From assembly GCF_905147365.1 (NCBI RefSeq), contig NC_056409.1:1059001-1123000 (forward strand): DNA of 64,000 bases. Direction: 5' to 3'. The position numbers were made by a program, and so were the translations under genes. Source of the stretch: Aricia agestis. Taxonomy: Eukaryota; Arthropoda; Insecta; Lepidoptera; Lycaenidae. Below the pieces are notes generated by a model that saw nothing but the letters and a program-made list of their open reading frames with translations, did not search any database and had not been told where the DNA came from. This document shows positions 1 through 11,615 of this stretch, in pieces. Every line of letters starts with the position of its first letter. The first letter of the stretch is position 1.

Positions 1-990
1 CTTGTCTCTTATTCCTTCGTAATAATTGGTTAGTTAAAAACGCGTCATGTGCTTTAATTGTATTTAGCGATAACAAAATCAAGGAGTAATGACTGGCAAA
101 GGTCGTGAGATTGCGGGAGAGTAAACAACTTCTACTGTATACAATATTATATTCCTAGAATGTATTTCAATAACAAATTTTCGCGAGATAATTACTTAAG
201 GTCTTCAATATGATCATATTACTTATTATATTCTGGTATGTAAAAATCCAATAAAATAACTCGCATTATTGGCAAGGTTAGCTAAAACAACGTAGTGATT
301 ATATTCTCTTTGGCTAAAACTATATCTTGTACCTATGTTGTACCTACTAGCGCCGAGCCAAGATGCGGAATTATTGGTAAACTCTTGGAGGAAATGTCAA
401 ATTTTCATATTAGTGTAGGAAAAGTGTTCATAGATGGCGTTGCAATGCAGTTATTTGGTCAAAATTATTCAAAAGTTCGATTTAGCACTTTTGGCAGTAA
501 TAAATCGAATGTATTTTATAACTAACTATTATTTGTTAGGGATTTGTTTTTTTATTATTGTATTATTATTTGTTAGGGAATTTGCATTATTATTTGTTAG
601 GGAAATTCGTTATGTAGTCGGATCGTTTTAATTCAAAGTTGGCTGGGCGGAATAAGCATTTATTGTAATATAATCCCACTAAATAACGTAGACGTGCGCT
701 ATCTGCCTTTAAATAAAAGCATAGCAAGCTTACCTACATAGCACCTTAGTACATTATATTTAATATTATGATGCACTTTGAGGTAAACGACTGTTCAATA
801 CCTAAATATTTGTATCTAAGACCTGATAAACTTCAACAACCTATCTATAAGTACAGTGTTTGATAAGAATTGTTATTTATTCTCAATTTGAGTAGAGTTC
901 AAGTTCATGTTAAATGTTTGTCAGCTATGTAGACAGAGGTACCTATAGTCTACGAAACTAACTAAAGAATGGACTCCTAAGTTAAGAATA
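1..990. other. AT-rich non-coding stretch
   Basis: I see no gene here. The reading frames are short, use no recognisable domain and sit in AT-rich sequence. The only structure is a small tandem repeat near 526-608, listed separately. Confidence 0.5.
526..608. repeat. Three-unit minisatellite around 'tatttgttaggga'
   Basis: The motif tattatttgttaggga recurs three times with AT-rich spacers of unequal length. It is a local tandem duplication and makes a low-complexity open frame that should not be read as a gene. Confidence 0.6.
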
Positions 991-1110
991 AACGGTCTTA
1001 CCACAAAAAACTAAACATCTGTTGAACAGTTGTTTTGTGACCATTTTGTACTAAATTTTTCTCTAATCAACTGTTCAACGGGTGTTTAAATCTTTTGTGG
1101 TAAGACCGTT
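991..1110. mobile_element. Short MITE with ~40-bp inverted ends
   Basis: The left end reads aacggtcttaccacaaa and the right end is its inverse, tttgtggtaagaccgtt. Similarity continues inward through 'ctgttgaacagttg' on the left and 'caactgttcaacgg' on the right, so nearly the whole 120 bp folds back. It has no coding capacity. The ends and size fit a miniature inverted-repeat transposable element. I cannot assign a superfamily because the target duplication is unclear. Confidence 0.7.
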
Positions 1111-1816
1111 AATGTTTTGTAATGGTTGATCTAGCATGTAAAACTTTAGGGTTTTAAACCTATCTATTATAACCTACGAGGCCTGAGTTGACGCGCAGTG
1201 CAAAAAAAGTGAAATTGAAAAGCACTTATAGGTATTGCATCGTAAATTAAATTAAGTATATATAACGTTTTACCATGATTCCTAAGTTTTGTGACAGGAG
1301 TTAAACAGGCATTAGGCTACGATTAGCTACATAACATAATACCTAGGTATAATATATTCCGGGAAGTAACAAATTACAGTAATATTATTATCGATAAAGT
1401 CGATGATTCGTCATGTTCTAGGTACATCATGTATGATCTAATCGGTATTATTGTTTCTGAACATAAATTAATTGTTTTATTGATAGTAATTCCTTAAGAA
1501 TTAGTCGCATTTGTCACAAAGAGTTATCATTTAACATTGGATTTATTCGATATCATAATATTAATATACCTAATGCTGTTTCCTAGAACGTAATCGTGCA
1601 ATTGACGATTAAAAGGGCAAAACGGTCAAGCAATTCGGAAATATGATTGTTTAAAAAACAAATATTACAATTTATCAAAATATTTAAGTAATGAATGTTT
1701 GTACAATGATATTATTTATTCCGAAAATAATTTTTAAGGGTAAATCTACTCCAAAGCAACCAGAAACGGAGGGTGCAACTTTTCCGCCTCAAAAACTGGT
1801 TTCATGCGACATACAT
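1111..1816. other. Non-coding stretch, nothing recognised
   Basis: AT-rich sequence without a supported gene. A weak open frame at 1691-1879 leads into the LINE fragment in a different frame and shows no recognisable domain. Confidence 0.45.
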
Positions 1817-2451
1817 ATGGCGTCAACATATCGAGCGAAGTCCAGTTCCGATATCATCTTGAGGGTAAGGCCAAATTAGCCTCGAAGAAGCTTGGTGTTC
1901 TTAACAGAGCGAGACAGTACTTCAGTCCGGACCAACGCCTACAACTCTACAAGGCGCAGGTTCGGCCTCATATGGAATATTGTTCTCATCTCTGGGCAGG
2001 GGTGCCAAAATACCAACTGCTCCCTCTGGATCGTATCCAACGAAGGGCTGCTCGAATTGTTGACTGCCATAGTGTTTCAAACAGCTTGGACCCCCTGGAA
2101 TTACGCCGAGATGTAGCTTCACTCTGCATCCTCTATCGGTTGTATCACGGGGAGTGCTCTGAGGAATTGTTCGGAATCATACCACCTGTTTTTCCTATCA
2201 CTTTTACTCACCAACTTTTCGCTATCGTCCCACGCGAAAAACATACCATCCTCATCACTTTGATGAGTGGCAGTCTTCCACAGTGCGTTTTTCTGCCGCG
2301 CACTGTAAAACTCTGGAATGAACTGTCACCAGCAGTATTTCCGGACCGATACGACCCGCAAACCTTCAAGAAAAGAGCGTATTTCCTCTTAAAAGGCCGG
2401 CAACGCACCTGCAGCTCTTCTGATGTTGCGAGTGTCCATGGGCGACGGTAG
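1804..2451 (+). pseudogene. LINE reverse transcriptase C-terminal fragment
   Basis: About 215 codons remain open. They cover the thumb/connection end of a jockey/CR1-like reverse transcriptase, with segments I recognise from this lepidopteran family such as YKAQVRPHMEYCSHLWAG, DRIQRRAARIVD and LPRTVKLWNEL. The palm domain with its YADD motif is missing, so it cannot be active. The family-like reading HPHHFDEWQSSTVRF around 2247-2300 lies in frame 3, whereas the flanks lie in frame 1. The continuous ORF therefore hides two compensating frameshifts. The stop lies inside the conserved 3' tail. Confidence 0.8.
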
Positions 2452-2508
2452 TTGCTTACCATCAGGTGACCCGTTTGCTCGTTTGCCCCCTTATTTAATA
2501 AAAAAAAA
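1817..2508 (+). mobile_element. 5'-truncated jockey/CR1-like LINE, 3' end with poly(A)
   Basis: This is the 3' part of a non-LTR retrotransposon: the C-terminal end of the reverse-transcriptase ORF, then a short 3' tail and an A-run. The tail (ggcaacgcacctgcagc, then catcaggtgacccgtttgctc and cccccttattt) is shared with every SINE-like copy in this window. That identifies this LINE family as the probable source of the enzyme that mobilised them. Target-primed reverse transcription usually yields such 5' truncation. The 5' boundary is placed where family similarity starts and is approximate. Confidence 0.8.
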
Positions 2509-3024
2509 CATGTAAGTACAACTATTTTTTCTTTGATTTGCTTCTAAAACCGTAAAGTGGTTTCCACTTTTTAGAGTGAAAGTTGCTTTTATTTAAGAGT
2601 GAGTAATTTCGCCCCTGAAAGTCTAAAAATGATACAGCTTTTCTTTCTTTATTATCTAGCAACTAACTGCTTTAATTGGTCTATACCCCGCTATATCACT
2701 CTATTGATCCTTACTGTAGAGTATTGCGTTTCTATAAAACCGTTCGTCGTGTGAGTCTGCTGTATGGTACCTAACGAGAGAGGTTAACTGCACAATAATT
2801 TAGATTATAGCTTATCTATCGTTATCACAGTATCAAGTATGCCAGTTTGCTCGAGCACCTATTTATAGAATTGCTCATTGATAAGAGATAATAGTTGCAA
2901 TTGTTTGTTTTGACTTTTGTAACATAATTGTATATCAATAACATTAATATCCTATATTGTAAGGCCAAGAAGACACGTTTAATTAAATCTTTTAAACTGA
3001 CGCTGGCCAATTTTCTCGAGCTCC
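2509..3024. other. Non-coding stretch, nothing recognised
   Basis: AT-rich sequence between two LINE-tail elements. No gene, tRNA-like fold or repeat I can place. Confidence 0.4.
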
Positions 3025-3346
3025 TTTTTTTTATGAAATAAGGGGGCAAACGAGCATACGGGTCACCTGATGGTAAGCAACTTCCGTCGCCCATGGACAC
3101 TCGCAGCATCAGATGAGCTGCAGGTGCGTTGCCGGCCTTTTAAGAGGGAATAGGGTAGTAGGGGAGGGTAGGGAAGGGAAGGGAATAGGGGAGGGTAGGG
3201 AAGGGAATAGGGTAAGGGATCGGGCCTCCGGTAAACTCACTCACTTGGCGAAACACAGCGCAAGCGCTGTTTCACGCCGGTTTTCTGTGAGAACATGGTA
3301 TTTCTCCGGTCGAGCCGGCCCATTCGTGCCGAAGCATGGCTCTCCC
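3025..3346 (-). mobile_element. SINE-like LINE-derived element, full length
   Basis: On the minus strand this reads: head (gggagagccatgcttcggc ... accggagaaatacca), a middle with gaaacagcgcttgcgctg, a polypyrimidine ccctaccctattccc tract, the LINE tail and an A-run, which appears here as a T-run at the left end. It is about 320 bp and non-coding. Because it shares the LINE's 3' tail but lacks the RT, I read it as a non-autonomous element mobilised by that LINE. I could not find a convincing Pol III A/B box in the head, so 'SINE-like' describes form, not promoter type. Confidence 0.75.
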
Positions 3347-3544
3347 TTTAGGGTGTCCCTGCATGTTTATCTGGCGAATTTGATCGGTCCCCCGTATGTG
3401 GGGACCGATCATGATTTTAATGTGTCTCGCTAGAGGCACCAGCCTAGACAGTAGACAGTAAACAAAAAGTTTTGCTCGACGTTTGACAACGCTTCTCTCA
3501 ATATTTTGATACAATATGTGTGCAACATGTCGGATTTGGGTCGA

Positions 3545-3704
3545 TTTTTTTTTATGAAATAAGGGGGCAAACGAGCAAACGGGTCACCTGATGGAAAGCA
3601 ACTGCCGTCGCCCATGGACACTCGCAACATCAGAAGAGATGCAGGCGCGTTGCCGGCCTTTTAAGAGGGAATACGCTCTCTTCTTGAATGTTTGCAGGTC
3701 GTAT
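3545..3704 (-). mobile_element. Severely 5'-truncated LINE copy (160 bp)
   Basis: It carries the shared LINE tail and A-run, but upstream of the tail it continues into the last codons of the LINE RT ORF (inverse of tacgacctgcaaacattc) rather than into the SINE-like polypyrimidine tract. It is therefore a LINE copy and not a SINE-like copy. It sits about 200 bp from the preceding element in the same orientation. Confidence 0.75.
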
Positions 3705-4744
3705 AGGATTATTTGCTGTATGTGCAAGTGGCGCCCTCTGCGTAATATCCCTATTAATCAGATTACCTAGCAACTACGGGACGAACCTGGTCGTCAATGA
3801 GAAGAAAGGTTATCGTAATAGTTAATTTCGGCCATACTTCCTCGTGCGGGAGATAATTTTAGACGAAATTTAAGGTCGGGCTATAAAATCTCGTTACCTT
3901 GTCTCTGTACAGAATACACATTAATTTATTTTTGCGATGTTATTTTTGGACAAAAGTATTGAAATAAACAATACTAGCTGTTGTCTGCAGATTCGTTTAC
4001 GCAAAAATATACACATTACACACCCAATTATTACGAGTGGGGACCGAATATTTTTTTAATAAATATAAAAGCTATATTATGTCCAATTTTTCAGGTTACA
4101 AAAGTCAAAGTTTAACCTTTAATCAAAATCGGTATATCGGCTTGAAGAGATATAAGTATAACAGACATACACATTTACGCATTATAATATTATTATGGAT
4201 AACTGTTATTTTTGGATAAAAGTCACCACTCACCATATTCTGTTTAATTATTATGAGCTTCGTCTCGTAACAAGTAACTGTTTAACTGATCATTATGGTA
4301 TTAAGTTGCATAATATAATATGCTTGGAGATATACAATATTGTATTTCATTCATACGCCACTGTAAATGCGATAAAATGATTTATTTGTACATTTGTTGT
4401 ATAACTATAATTGTCTCATGGTTTTTCTGGAATTAATTTAAAAATTATAAACATTACTTAACCTCAAACTGCGAATACGGAAAATCCGAAATTTAAATTC
4501 AGTACGACGCAAACGTTTGTGTCAAGGTTTGAAAGCAAAAACATTATTATACAAAAATGTTGGAAGACATCAGACGAGACGTACATTTTTTTACGACGAC
4601 ATTATCTTTTAACAAGTCCGTTGTAGAGTTTAAACTTTAAAGCTGTTCTAAAACTAGTGATTACTAGAGAGTAGAGGCCAATGAACTTAAATCTGTTGTT
4701 GGAATAAATTAGTTTATCCGACTTTTTAGGATTCCGAAAGGGAA
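3705..4744. other. Non-coding stretch, nothing recognised
   Basis: AT-rich sequence with only short, domain-free open frames (4037-4219 and 4195-4380). I see no gene. Confidence 0.4.
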
Positions 4745-5186
4745 AAATGGTACTCTATTACTAACACTTAGTTGTCTGTCCGTCTGTCCCTCTGTCTGTC
4801 TGTCTATCTGTCTCTAGGCTGTAGCTAAAGCACGGTAAAAGCTAGATATATGAAAATTTCACAGATTATGTATATATCTTACCGCTATAACAACAAATAC
4901 TGAAAACAAAATAAAATTAATATTTAAGGGGGGCTCCAATACAACAAACGGGATTTTTTTGCCCTTTTTGTGCTCTATATCAATAATGGCAACAGATAGG
5001 TATTTGAATTTTTCACAAAATCGTTAATTACACGTGTACTTTAATATGTAATATTAATATTAAAATAAAATAAAAAATTTAGGTGGCCTCCCATACAAAA
5101 AACACAATTTATGGCCTAATTTTGCTCTATAACGGTACGGAACCCTTTGTGCGCGAGTCGGACTTGCACTTGGCCGATTATTTTTT
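4745..5186 (+). repeat. Dispersed retroelement tail with (CTGT)n tract
   Basis: The segment starts near a CTGT-type microsatellite (about 4772-4812) and ends with 'ggtacggaacccttt' and 'gcacttggccgatt', followed by a T-run. This ending is a common lepidopteran non-LTR/SINE tail from memory. There is no coding potential. The internal GGGGG-CTCC and AT-rich parts are not further resolved. Confidence 0.5.
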
Positions 5187-5236
5187 CGAACGGACATCGT
5201 AAGCCGGCTTATGTTTATGCTTATATTTCATCTTTA

Positions 5237-5948
5237 CAGGGTGCAACAAAAGTAAGCTATATTATACTTAAGAATATTAATTAGTCCTATAAAGGATTCA
5301 ATGGGAAAGTAGCAACGCTGAAAGTGTTATCTTTGACTCCTAGTTACTATTCAGAGAAACGTACCAACGCGAACGTCATGTATTGCATACAATAATTAGC
5401 AGAAAAGTAACTCTTTTAGCGCTGCTACTTTTATAGTGAACTTTATATTACGAGACAAATACACACTAGAGATGTGCCGACTAGTCGGTAAACTTTCGTA
5501 GTTGGCGACTAGTTGGCAAAAAGACGTTTTTACTATTTTGATATTATTGGAATTACATTAAAGAAAAGCCTTAATTTATAATATATGTACATTTTGAAAT
5601 TAAATGAATTGTTTCTAAAATTACTTACTATGCAAAGAAAATATTTTTTTAAATATATTTTTTAGTAACAAATTAAGTATTATTTAATCAAGAATAAGTA
5701 CATAAAATATATGATGAAAATCGATATTATTATAAAAACAAAAAAAAAACGTACGCAAAGTAAAAAAAAAAAAACAGGATCCGACACGTACGCAGGCGAA
5801 ACCATGATCGGCTTGGCTGACTAGTCGGCCGATTAGTCGGCTATTTTGCAACCGACTAATCGGCTAGTCGGTTAGTCGGCCATAGTCATGCTCGCTACAT
5901 CTCTAATACACACCCTAAAGTATTATCTCTTAGTTTTGTTACAACCTG
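5237..5948. mobile_element. TA-flanked long-TIR MITE, split by a hAT MITE
   Basis: The element begins cagggtgcaacaaaagtaag after a TA and ends with the inverse near 5948. Its internal parts (gtagcaacgctgaaag and agcgctgctacttt) match the intact relatives at 11358, 37779 and 48315. Without the 447-bp hAT insertion plus target duplication it would be about 265 bp, like its relatives. TA flanks suggest a Tc1/mariner-type transposase, which is inference. Confidence 0.75.
5467..5905. mobile_element. hAT-type MITE with 8-bp target duplication
   Basis: The termini are TAGAGATGT and its inverse ACATCTCTA. The eight bases atacacac occur immediately outside both ends (5459-5466 and 5906-5913). An 8-bp duplication and TAGRGATG-like ends are hallmarks of hAT transposons. 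Subterminal regions are packed with gactagtcgg-type repeats (5479-5510 and 5819-5881), which may be transposase binding sites. It is non-coding, so non-autonomous. It landed inside an older MITE, which dates it as the younger insertion. Confidence 0.88.
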
Positions 5949-6799
5949 GGTAATATTTATATAAGTAATATGGTGCATTTCGAAGTCCCCTAAATGCTCT
6001 TTTTGTCTGTATCAAGACATAAATAATTCATGTGTCCACATAGACAAAACAAAGTATTATATATAACTATTGTGACTTTCTGTCAGCAATCGACACTGAC
6101 AATGCACTATTAGTTTTATACAACTGATAACTGTATAATACTTAAATTATTCTGATAATAATACGTCATGATGTGAGTTGGCCGTTTGAAAATGAATATT
6201 CTTATCAATATAATTTATTACTTCCGTAAGTAGATGTTAGAAATTAAAAGGACATTGTGCAAAAAATTATTTCTCTCTCTCAAAAATCTTCTATTAGATA
6301 ACTACGACGAAACCCAGTGGAAGAGTATTTTTTGCAGACTAAAATCTGCTGACCATAAAAGAAACGCCTGCGTCTCAAACTGCCTCAAGTGATAGGTTTA
6401 TGGGATTTATAGTTTTCTACTATACCTGAAATAACTAGAGCTAAGAAACGAAATAATTATGAACTTAACCACAGAATACATAATATTAATACAAGTGACT
6501 CAACCGAGAAAAATACAAAATATTATTATTAATCCACCAAATACGTACATAGCATTGGTTTCACAAGGAGCGTATTGAAGTCCTACAAGATTTGTGACGG
6601 AACTTCTCAAAGACTTTTCTTAGATTACTTTCCTCTGACGCACATTCTTGTGCCCGCGTCACTGTGGTATAACATGGACATAATTTATGGAATTCGGACA
6701 CGGTTGTTCAGTAAACGTACTATAATGAGTTAGCACCGAACGAAATGCATTTAAGATTCTATATTTTACTTTATTTACTACACAAAGAATTTTATGACA
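5949..6799. other. Non-coding stretch, nothing recognised
   Basis: AT-rich, with no supported gene or repeat boundary. Confidence 0.4.
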
Positions 6800-7362
6800 G
6801 TGCTTAGTAGATATTATTATGACGTTTACTTGGTAATTATAAAATAATTAAAATAATCAATTAAGCGGTTTTCAATATGAATCTACATCGTTAATATTAC
6901 GTAAAGGCATGACGTCAAAAAAATTCTCATACATACTTTAGCTTACATACTAGCTCATACATTACTTTAGCATTATATTATGGTAGTTTGACTCTACCAT
7001 GGGCTGGCATTCCAATATTTCAAATTCCGCTGAACACGCTTTGCAACGCAATGACGTTCCTGCGATGTTTTTTTTGTCATAAAAAATCATCGCATTTATG
7101 ACAAAAATATCATCGCAGGAACACAGCAACGTTTTCAGCGGAATTTGAAATATTGGAATGCCAGCCCATGGTAGAATCAAAGTACCATAATATAATGCTA
7201 AAGTAATGTATGAGCTAGTATGTAAGCTAAGGTATGTATGAGAATTTTTTTGACGTCATGTCTTTACGTATTAACGATGTAGATTCATATTGAGAACCGC
7301 TTAATTGATTATATTTTAATTATTTTATAATTACCAAGTAAACATAATAACTATTAAGTACT
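6800..7362. repeat. 560-bp near-palindrome (fold-back element)
   Basis: The left arm (about 6800-7083) and right arm (about 7095-7362) are inverse copies with only scattered differences and small indels, separated by an 11-bp spacer. Matching landmarks are tttacttggtaattataaa against its inverse at 7323-7343, gcgatg/catcgc near the centre, and ccatgggctggcattcc against its inverse. It could be a fold-back transposon or an inverted duplication. A transcript from either strand would form a hairpin of more than 250 bp. The minus-strand open frame inside it is a by-product. Confidence 0.8.
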
Positions 7363-7639
7363 TTTATGGAACTTATATAAAAACACACACACTATAAAAT
7401 AATATTTTTGTTAGGTACTGATTTCACGGCTCAATAGTAGGTTCTGTGTTAAAAGCAGACTACTTTTGTATTGGTGCACGGGCCCTCGGCTACGCCGTAG
7501 ACGTGCTACGCGAGGAGCTACACGCGTAGCTCACTTTATTTTATTCAAAGTTTTAATCAGGAATATTTAAAAAAATTAGTTACATTTTTTTAAGACGATT
7601 CTTGGAAATTAGGTGTAGTATAGTATAATTTATTAAAAG

Positions 7640-7960
7640 CTTTTATTATTTTATTTTTTAACTTGCTCTGTATGTATGTAAGTATGTATGTTACGGTGAA
7701 ATTTTGGAACTAAATTTAAGGTAGATATATTTAACCGATTGAGCTGAAATTTTGCAAACGCGTTTAGTTTGGATGACCATGCACGATATGGTATGTGACA
7801 TCACTCTAAATCCAATATGGCCGACCATCCAAGATGGCGAAATAATTATTTTATGTCTAGTTTGCGTTAAGTACTAATTAGAAAATTTAGGAGTTTGCTG
7901 TTTCCAAGCGGGACATATTTAAAGGCGACTTTTCTGAAAAGTATTATGCAATGTATTGTA
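7640..7960 (+). repeat. Dispersed repeat with 'ttaaccgattgagctg' core
   Basis: It starts with taacttgctctgtatgtatg and contains accgattgagctgaaatttt and gaccatgcacgatatgg. An inverse copy of its first ~150 bp lies at 13011-13165, which establishes it as a repeat. The 'accgattgagctgaaa' type of sequence is typical of RTE/SINE 3' regions in Lepidoptera. The right boundary is uncertain. Confidence 0.6.
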
Positions 7961-10179
7961 TGTCATATATAAATTATATGTGTAATAAATCTTATTCTTT
8001 ATGTAGAAGGTGTAACTTTACCTAATCTGGATTTAGCCGGACATACCATTACAATGTTTCACGATGAAATTAATATTTTCGTTCCTACGCTATTTATTAC
8101 CTATTCTTAATCTGTAATGATAAGAAAAAAGTGCGTGTTTATTTTATATTAGAATTTAAAGTTCTATATGAACCATTGGTATAAATCATAAGCGTTATAA
8201 GGCTTACTAACACAGATGTAGGATTAAAGTGAATCCAGAATTAAATATTATGTTATCTCTTTGCACGTCGTATTGCTAAAGATATAACCTAAGTAGATTT
8301 GACCCAGATTTGTGCACTTGAGCACGTAAGCATAAACGACAGAAAGCTTTTTGTGAATATAAAATTATAAAATTACATTTTGTTTTCCAGAAAAGAAAGT
8401 ATATGTCACTCATAACTCTTCAACAAACTTTTTCCTAATTAATATGTATAGGTACCTAGTGATACTTATCTAGCAATGTTGTACCTACACATACAATGAA
8501 AGTCACAGGTTATCACGAGAGTCATATCTGCGGGCAGGGGGCTATCACTGTAAACAATAATTGAGTAAAAGTTTTCCACTGGTGGATTAGCAACTAGATA
8601 TGGATGTTTGTGTTCTGATGACCATTAACAATGTTTGTATGGCAGATAATATTAATGTTCCTTTGTGTATAACATATTACGTAATCTATATAATTAGTTA
8701 AGGTATCTAAAAAAAATAATTGCAAAGGAAATAATATTCTTTTGGCTGACCGTCATCGACGCTGACACCGAAATGTATGAAAAATTTGCGCAGATCGCTA
8801 CGTCCTATTCAAAAACGCTTCTTAGAATTTTATAGTTTATACACCTGGGACCACCTTAGAGCGACACTAAACTCAGCTTTAGGTATACGTACAGAACATA
8901 CTGTATACCTATATAATATGCGTCCTATATGTATGTTGTCAAGTTATAAAAATATAATACTTATAAAATTCTCATTTACATTTCAAAAATAACTGAGAAA
9001 GATGGAGGAGTGCTTTACGCTTCTTCGTGTGATAAATCCGTCTCTTTGACATTAATTAAGACCTGTGTTTCTGCATTCTACAATGATGATAATTTGTAAA
9101 TAAAGAAACATCTGTAAATAACTAGCAGGATTTTAAAATTTATATTATGAAAAGTATTAAAATAAAATAAAATCAACTCTAGATCATACATTACAAGATT
9201 GAAATTTTTTTATGTTATTCATTAACACTTTTTATTGGCTAACGATAAAGCGCTAACCAATCGATATCGCTCTTGGAAAGATAAATTCTTGACACAAAAA
9301 TCTCAAAAGCCGGGCATTAAAGACGTATTATTTTTTGCGATGGAATTTACTCTTACAGACAGCAAAGTAATTTAAGGAAGTGAATACGTTATGAAGATAC
9401 ACAAAAGTACTAAATAAGGGTTCATGACGTCACGGCTCGTCCGAAAACCGTCTGCTCATCGCGTGCGTCTCGCGTACAAGGAGAGCCAGTGCGTAACCGG
9501 CCCCAAACGTCTTCGTATTGATTTTCACCCGATTGTGCCAGGAAGGTTATGGTTTCACCTGGTTTGATCGGGATCTGTGAAACCCAGACGACAGGTTTTT
9601 GACCTCACTAACACGTCCAACATATTTGGCCCTTAAATCGGTGAAGCTGCCGCCATTTCTCCCTGTCTTCAGCCTACACTTTCAGTTCTCTGCATGACAT
9701 GACATTATTATTCTGCAAATATAGTTGACCGATATACTATTTTCTTGGTCTTCCTCTACCATTCTTTCCTTCAACACCCAACATAACCCAATCATAATAA
9801 TATTATATCGTAGGTCGCGCCATCTGCCTATGAATAAAATTCTCTTACAATATAATGGCAAGCTTTAGGGCATAAAAGACTCGCCGAATTCAAGATTCGG
9901 AGGTTCCTTAGATTTATGCCATGCCAGCCATGAAAGTGACTTTGGATACGTGGCAGTTTTTTTAATTTTCGTAAAAAAAAATCCTCTATGCGTCGGTACT
10001 TTAACGGAACTTTTTCTAATGTTTAAACATTTTACTATAACAATAGTCAATACGTTTGTCTATGATGGTTGATTTCAAACGTAGAAAATGTCTCTAAATG
10101 TTCGGAGGATCTTTTTTACGGGCAATTTGCACAATACTATTCATACCGCAACTCTTGTCCCACCTGCACCGATCGGGAG
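7961..10179. other. Long non-coding stretch
   Basis: I find no gene in these 2.2 kb. Short open frames (8777-8992 plus, 9865-10050 minus) have no recognisable domains. Around 9420-9620 the base composition is more balanced, with a few CpGs, but no frame stays open. Confidence 0.4.
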
Positions 10180-10538
10180 ACGTGAGAGAGCCATGCTTCG
10201 GCACGAATGGGCCGGCACGACTGGAGATATACCACGTTCTCACAGAAAACCGGCGCGAAACAGCGCTTGCGCTGTGTTTCGCCGAGTGAGTGAGTTCACC
10301 GGAGGCCCAATCCCCTACCCTATTCCCTTCCCTACCCTCCCCTATTCCCTTCCCTTCCCATCCCTACCCTCCCCTCCCCTATTACCCAACTCCCTCTTAA
10401 AAGACCGGCAACGCACCTGCAGCTCTTCTGATGCTGCGAGTGTCCATGGGCGACGGAAGTCTTTTTTTTTGTGCATCAGAATGCTTTCCATCAGGTGACC
10501 CGTTTGCTCGTTTGCCCCCTTATTTCATTAAAAAAAAT
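10180..10538 (+). mobile_element. SINE-like LINE-derived element with a 21-bp insertion in its tail
   Basis: Head, middle, polypyrimidine tract, tail and A-run are all present. This copy is older than most, with several substitutions in the head. Within the tail, between 'gacggaagt' and 'tgctttcca', it has an extra 21 bases beginning with a T-run (about 10461-10481) that no other copy has. The open frame 10088-10498 across it is incidental. Confidence 0.75.
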
Positions 10539-11357
10539 CGGCGGTAGCTAGTAGGTACTAGTAGACAAACACCATTGACATGATATTAGGGGACGTGCTG
10601 ATCCTTTCGATTATATTTTAATAATTAACAATGGTTGCTATAAACAAATATATTATTGTCTTACATTTCAACCATTAACATAAGTCATATTTTTAAATTA
10701 CAGTGAATTTAAAGTGAATAAAATAAAATCCGTATTTTGATAATAAGCAACGACAACAGGTAATATTTTATTACGCTGCATATTTTATTCGCAAATCGCA
10801 AAGAATAATTAAACAACAGTGTTTTCTTGACTAACACGTATTTGATATATTTTGTAACAATTAGATTATAACATGAACTGTTTTGTATAATAACCAAAAC
10901 AAACAATTTCCATACAATGCTACAGCTGTTACCGTAGCCACTACCCAGTGTGAAGTTAATCAGGCATTTGACGTCAGTTACTGACGCATTTTGGTGAAAA
11001 TTCCAGTTAAAACCATAAACCTATAATGCTAGTTAAAACTATCGCATTTACTGGTATATTATTGTTATGACTTTTCACGTCAATTTTTTTGGTAGATTGT
11101 TTTTTGCGCTAAATTGTTTTGCCACTTAACATACATAATAACTTTTCAACTCTGTTACTAATTTAATACAACATTTAGTACATTAACTTCTACAGCAATG
11201 GTATAATTTGAGATTGTAACAGTATACAAAGTTATACCTAATAATCAGCTAAACAATTAATGGTGTAACTTTTGCGATGTAGATTAAAAATAAATTTTGT
11301 AAACGCTATTGTGTCTGCAATAATAAAGCAAGTACTTTCAATAATAATTATAATATA
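10539..11357. other. Non-coding stretch, nothing recognised
   Basis: AT-rich sequence without supported genes. Confidence 0.4.
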
Positions 11358-11615
11358 CAGGGTGTAACAAAAATAAGTGATAATACTTTAGGGTGTGTAC
11401 GTGTTCCTTGTAGAGAGTTCACTGTGAAAGTAGCAGCGCTAAAAGGCCAAAATTTTTTTCACTTTTGTATGGGAAAACTCGTGACGCTCGGGCCCTTGCC
11501 CAAACAAAAGTGCAAAAAAGTTTTCGTCTTTCAGCGCTGCTACTTTCTCAGTGAACTCTCTACAAGGAACACGTACACACCTTAAAGTATTATCACTTAT
11601 TTTTGTTACACACTG
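11358..11615. mobile_element. TA-flanked long-TIR MITE (intact reference copy)
   Basis: It runs from cagggtgtaacaaaaataag to the inverse ending cacactg and is bracketed by TA on both sides. The arms are inverse over roughly 100 bp and carry gtgtgtacgtgttccttg and gtagcagcgct landmarks. It is 258 bp and non-coding. It is the clearest member of a four-copy family in this window (also 5237, 37779, 48315). The TA target site and long inverted ends point to a Tc1/mariner-type mobiliser, by inference. Confidence 0.8.

Noticed and set aside
6962..7180. 72-codon minus-strand frame
   Set aside because: Lies across the centre of the palindrome and reads both arms. It is a structural by-product.
7470..7535. 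GC-rich palindromic-looking patch (ctcggctacgccgtagacg)
   Set aside because: Too short and irregular to define an element; probably part of a common repeat, but no boundaries are visible.
10088..10498. 136-codon plus-strand frame
   Set aside because: Runs through a SINE-like element. The proline-rich part is the polypyrimidine tract.
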